Assembly: GCF_902706295.1 (NCBI RefSeq)
Contig: NZ_CACSJJ010000004.1
Location: forward strand, 124,001-188,000
Direction of reading: 5' to 3'
From: Arthrobacter sp. 18067
Lineage (GTDB): Bacteria; Actinomycetota; Actinomycetes; Actinomycetales; Micrococcaceae
DNA: 64,000 nt
Shown: positions 60,823 through 64,000 of the stretch, in pieces
Layout of the letters: the number at the start of each line of letters is the position of its first letter
Position numbering within the stretch: position 1 is the first letter of the stretch
Notes under the pieces: generated by a model
Database searches by the model: none
What the model was told of the DNA's origin: nothing
Seen by the model: only the letters and a program-made list of their open reading frames with translations
Translations under genes and position numbers: made by a program

Positions 60823-62502
60823 ATGACCGACCTCACGCGCCGCACCCTCGTCAAGACGTCCCTCGCAGGCCTGGCCCTGACCGGCCTCGCCACCAGCGCA
60901 GCCCCCGCCTCCGCAACCTCTGGATCCGCGGCCCCGTCCGCCATCCCCCTGGTCCGCAAGCGGCTTACGCTTCCCACCGGGATCGCAACCGGCGACGTCA
61001 CCACCGACTCCGCCGTCCTTTGGTCCCGCGCTTCCGGGCCCGGCCGGCTCACGGCTTTGTTGCAGGCAGTGGACGACTCGGGCGAAATCCTGCGCGGCCG
61101 CTACGGTTTCAGCCGCACCATCCGCGGCCCTTTGGCCAACGAAGCGAGCGACTTCACCGCCAAGATCCAGGCCAAAGGCCTCCCCGCCGGCACCCGCTTC
61201 GCAATGGAACTGAACTTCGAGGACGAGAACGGCCATGGCGAAGCAGTTCACGGCACCTTCCGCACGGCACCCGGCTCTTCCAAGGGAGAGCACGACGGCG
61301 GCACTGAAGACCCGCGCGGAGGCGGCAGGTCGTCGTCGTACTCCCAGTCCTTCGTCTGGACCGGCGATACCGCCGGCCAGGGCTGGGGCATCAACGAGGA
61401 CCTGGGCGGCATGCGCGGCTACAAGGCCATGCATGCCACCAAGCCGGACTTCTTCATCCACTCCGGCGACACCATCTACGCCGACGGCCCCATCGCCGCC
61501 ACTGTGACCGAAAAAGACGGCCAGGTGTGGCGGAACATCGTCACCGAGGAAGTCTCCAAAGTGGCCGAAACCCTCAAGGAGTACCGGGGCCGGCACCGTT
61601 ACAACTCGCTGGACGCCAACATGCGGGCCATGTTCGCCGACGTCCCTGTCATCGCGCAGTGGGATGACCACGAGACCACCAACAACTGGTACCCCGGCGA
61701 AATCCTGGACGACCCCCGCTATACCGAACGGAACGTCAACGTCCTGGCAGCCCGCGGACGACAGGCGTGGCAGGAAAACATGCCGATTGCCGACGCCGCG
61801 GCGCTGTGGCGCCCGGGATCGTACGACGCCGGTCAGTATCAGCCGGCGCGCATCTACCGGAAGATTTCGCGCGGCCCCCAACTGGACATCTTCTGCCTGG
61901 ACATGCGGACGTTCAAGTCGCCGAACACCGACGGCAAGGAACCGTACGCCACCAACATCCTTGGCCAGGAGCAAGTGGACTGGTTGATCAAGGAAGTCCG
62001 GAAGTCCAAAGCGACATGGAAGGTGATCGCTGCCGACCTGCCACTCGGCATCATCGTTCCTGACGGCGCCGTTAACCAGGAAAGCCTGGCCAACCGGGAC
62101 CACGGAGCTCCTTTGGGCCGCGAACTGGAGATCGCGGGCGTGCTGAGCGCGTTCAAGAAATTTGGTGTGAAGAACACGGTGTGGCTGACTGCCGATGTCC
62201 ACTACTGCGCCGCGCACCACTACTCCCCCGAACGCGCCACCTTCACCGACTTCGACCCCTTCTGGGAGTTCGTGGCCGGGCCCATCAACGCGGGTTCCTT
62301 CGGGCCCAGCGAGATGGATGGGACGTTCGGCCCCGAGGTTCTGTTCGCCAAGGCGGGGCGTTTCGCGGGTGAGTCACCGCGCGATGGTGAAAACCAGTAC
62401 TTCGGGCACGTGGACCTTGCCTCCGACGGCGTGTTTACGGTGAGCCTGCGCAACGCTTTGGGCTCCGTGATTTACTCAAAGGCCCTCATTCCTGAGCTCT
62501 GA
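60823..62502 (+). CDS. phoD: Tat-exported PhoD-like alkaline phosphatase/phosphodiesterase
   Basis: A 559-residue protein; ATG at 60823 chosen because the twin-arginine signal LTRRTLVKTSLAGLALTGLA follows at once. The PhoD N-terminal domain has GIATGDVTTDSAVLWSRAS. The metallophosphatase domain has WTGDTAGQGWGINEDLG, FFIHSGDTIYADGP, IAQWDDHETTNNWYPGEI and WLTADVHYCAAHHY, which hold the metal-binding Asp, Tyr and His residues. Such enzymes release phosphate from phosphodiesters such as teichoic acids outside the cell. It is divergent from the paa operon; a functional link is unlikely. Confidence 0.92.
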   Translation: MTDLTRRTLVKTSLAGLALTGLATSAAPASATSGSAAPSAIPLVRKRLTLPTGIATGDVTTDSAVLWSRASGPGRLTALLQAVDDSGEILRGRYGFSRTIRGPLANEASDFTAKIQAKGLPAGTRFAMELNFEDENGHGEAVHGTFRTAPGSSKGEHDGGTEDPRGGGRSSSYSQSFVWTGDTAGQGWGINEDLGGMRGYKAMHATKPDFFIHSGDTIYADGPIAATVTEKDGQVWRNIVTEEVSKVAETLKEYRGRHRYNSLDANMRAMFADVPVIAQWDDHETTNNWYPGEILDDPRYTERNVNVLAARGRQAWQENMPIADAAALWRPGSYDAGQYQPARIYRKISRGPQLDIFCLDMRTFKSPNTDGKEPYATNILGQEQVDWLIKEVRKSKATWKVIAADLPLGIIVPDGAVNQESLANRDHGAPLGRELEIAGVLSAFKKFGVKNTVWLTADVHYCAAHHYSPERATFTDFDPFWEFVAGPINAGSFGPSEMDGTFGPEVLFAKAGRFAGESPRDGENQYFGHVDLASDGVFTVSLRNALGSVIYSKALIPEL

Positions 62503-62510
62503 CCCAACTA

Positions 62511-62561
62511 AGTAGCAGATCAGGCCGTTATGAATCGTCAAAACGGCCCTGATCTGCTACT
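62511..62561 (+). terminator. Terminator after phoD
   Basis: AGTAGCAGATCAGGCCGTT pairs with AACGGCCCTGATCTGCTACT, with one bulged base and a 12-base loop, starting 8 bases past the stop codon. Confidence 0.75.
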
Positions 62562-62650
62562 CAGGCGGGGATTTCGGCGTATGCTCTCCTCAGCGCAGGC
62601 ACGACGCGTTGTTCGCTTTTGGTGGGGCCACTTTTGAAGGCAGGGGTTCA

Positions 62651-64000
62651 GTGGCAGGAGTGAAGCACGAGGTTCTTCCAGTGCGCTTGTCGGCACGACA
62701 TGGATGGCCGATCTTTTTAGTGCCTGTTGGGGTTTGTCTGGTCTTGCTGGTCTTCGGGCTGGCAAGCGGAACAGGAACGACGACGGCGCAACTCGCCGGT
62801 GACTTGGCGATCCTTCTCGCTGCACTCACCGCGCTGACCACCCACACCCTCGCTGCCCGGAAACGACAGGACAACACGGCCGGCCGATGGTTCATCGTGG
62901 CAGGCTTGGCCGTATGGTGCGCCGGGCAAACCGTGTGGACCATCAACGGCATCACGCTTGACCATCAGTACCCGTTCCCTTCCTTCGCGGACATCGGCTT
63001 TGTTTGGTACGCGCTGCCCACTTCCATTGGCCTGCTGCTGCTGTTGAGGGGCCAGGGGCTGCGCATTTCACTGCGCCGCACCATACTGGACGCCGGCGTG
63101 GTGGCAAGCTCCATGTTCTTCATCGCATGGAGCTCCGTCCTCGGATCCTTGGCAGCAACCACCGACCAAGACGCTTTTGCCCAGGCAACGCAGATGGCCT
63201 ATCCCATTGCTGATGTGTTCATGGTCTCCGTGGTGATCGTCCTGACAATGCGCGCGGCCCGCGGCCGCCGGCTTCCCTGGCTGAGCCTGGGAATTGGCTT
63301 CTGGGTCCTTGCCATTACAGACCTGGCCTATATGAGCTTCACGCTCCAGGGCATCACGGGTGTCACGGGCTCCCCGCTGGCGCTGGGGTGGGTGTTCGCC
63401 TTCCTGCTGGTGGGACTCAGCCCGTTGCTCCCGGAAGCGGACAGCACGCGCAATGATGGACGGGCCTACGCTGCCGCCCTTGAACTGCTCCCTTACCTCC
63501 CTGTGTTCAGCGCCGTGTTCTTCTCGCGCAGCCGTCCCATCGGGGAGGACCGCATCCTGCTGGTCACCGGACTGGTGGTGATTGTCTTCGTCATCGTCCG
63601 GCAGGTGTTGATCGTCGTCGAGAATGTGACGCTGACCCGCGACCTCGAGTCCAAAGTGGCCGAACGCACTGCCGAGCTGGAGGGGCTCGGGGCAATAGTC
63701 AACTCCTCCGGCGACGCCATCATCGGCGAAACACCCAACGGCGTGATCACCAGTTGGAACCCAGGGGCGGAGCGCATCTTCGGGTACCCGGCGGCGGAGG
63801 CAATCGGCAGGAAGGGCGACTTCTTCGTCCCCGCCGAGTTGATGGAGAAGGAACGAGGAGCGTTGGAAGCCACTGCCCAAAGTGGTGATGTTCAGAATTA
63901 CGAGACACTGCGTAAGCGCGGAGACGGTGACGTTATTCCGGTGTCAGTGACGCTGTCCCCCGTCCGGGGCGAATCCGGCATCCGCGGCGTCGCCACCATC
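62651..64000 (+). CDS. Membrane PAS-domain sensor protein, 3' end outside window
   Basis: An open frame from a GTG at 62651 (another GTG at 62660 is possible) to the right edge, 450 residues. The first 310 residues carry seven to nine membrane segments (IFLVPVGVCLVLLVFGLA, FLLVGLSPLLP, ILLVTGLVVIVFVIV). A short coiled linker (LESKVAERTAELEGLG) leads to a PAS domain beginning AIVNSSGDAIIGETPNGVIT, SWNPGAERIFGYPAAEAIG and IPVSVTLSPVRGESG. The downstream output domain is not visible; GGDEF/EAL or histidine kinase are both common after this layout. Signal unknown. Confidence 0.82.
   Translation, partial: MAGVKHEVLPVRLSARHGWPIFLVPVGVCLVLLVFGLASGTGTTTAQLAGDLAILLAALTALTTHTLAARKRQDNTAGRWFIVAGLAVWCAGQTVWTINGITLDHQYPFPSFADIGFVWYALPTSIGLLLLLRGQGLRISLRRTILDAGVVASSMFFIAWSSVLGSLAATTDQDAFAQATQMAYPIADVFMVSVVIVLTMRAARGRRLPWLSLGIGFWVLAITDLAYMSFTLQGITGVTGSPLALGWVFAFLLVGLSPLLPEADSTRNDGRAYAAALELLPYLPVFSAVFFSRSRPIGEDRILLVTGLVVIVFVIVRQVLIVVENVTLTRDLESKVAERTAELEGLGAIVNSSGDAIIGETPNGVITSWNPGAERIFGYPAAEAIGRKGDFFVPAELMEKERGALEATAQSGDVQNYETLRKRGDGDVIPVSVTLSPVRGESGIRGVATI

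Noticed and set aside
60796..62220. Long minus-strand frame opposite phoD (474 codons)
   Set aside because: An antisense shadow of a high-GC gene; phoD motifs on the plus strand are unmistakable.

Overview
The window looks like a chromosomal segment of a high-GC actinobacterium of the Arthrobacter/Paenarthrobacter type. This rests on gene content rather than a marker gene: a PaaR-type operator in front of a paa operon, a LytR-CpsA-Psr (LCP) ligase, an HNH-SLH-excalibur secreted protein, a SelO homologue and an ISL3-type insertion sequence. No rRNA, tRNA or CRISPR array was seen.

Layout. (1) 1-3769: a branched-chain 2-oxoacid dehydrogenase operon on the minus strand (E1alpha, E1beta, E2; E2 runs off the left edge), with a divergent Lrp/AsnC regulator. 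(2) 3830-4402: a DUF218/YdcF-type membrane protein. (3) About 4.6-33.0 kb: a large surface-polysaccharide locus in two converging arms. The plus arm holds a secreted glycoside-hydrolase-like protein, a small membrane protein, WecB, a heparinase II/III-alpha/beta-hydrolase fusion, a membrane-attached GT4 glycosyltransferase, a second heparinase II/III protein and a glucuronyl C5-epimerase-family protein. The minus arm holds a proline-rich anchored surface protein, two GT4 enzymes, a TagGH/Wzm-Wzt-type ABC exporter, two CgeB-like/GT2 glycosyltransferases, WecC and a coiled-coil protein. A decayed ISL3 element lies where the arms meet. Beyond the minus arm come a paralogue of the first glycoside-hydrolase-like protein and an LCP-family ligase. 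(4) 33.4-42.7 kb: mostly secreted or surface proteins (lipoprotein, duplicated choice-of-anchor P-like protein, two paralogous beta-propeller/VCBS proteins, HNH-SLH-excalibur protein, TM2 protein). (5) 42.9-48.5 kb: alpha/beta hydrolases, a NarL-type two-component system, TetR and MarR regulators and a DUF1349 protein. (6) 48.5-55.8 kb: SelO, a processive GT2 synthase divergent from a GH18 chitinase-like protein with two chitin-binding modules, and a PQQ-repeat lipoprotein. (7) 55.8-60.7 kb: the paaABCDE-paaG phenylacetate operon. (8) 60.8-64.0 kb: a Tat-exported PhoD-like phosphatase and the start of a membrane PAS sensor.

How the main locus may work (inference): WecB and WecC would supply UDP-ManNAcA. 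The cytoplasmic and membrane glycosyltransferases would build a uronic-acid-containing chain. The C5-epimerase-like protein and the two lyase-like proteins, none of which has a visible signal peptide, would tailor that chain inside the cell. The ABC transporter would export it and the LCP protein would attach it to the wall. This resembles the logic of alginate or heparan maturation moved to the cytoplasmic side of an ABC-exported actinobacterial polymer, and it is the most interesting hypothesis in the window.
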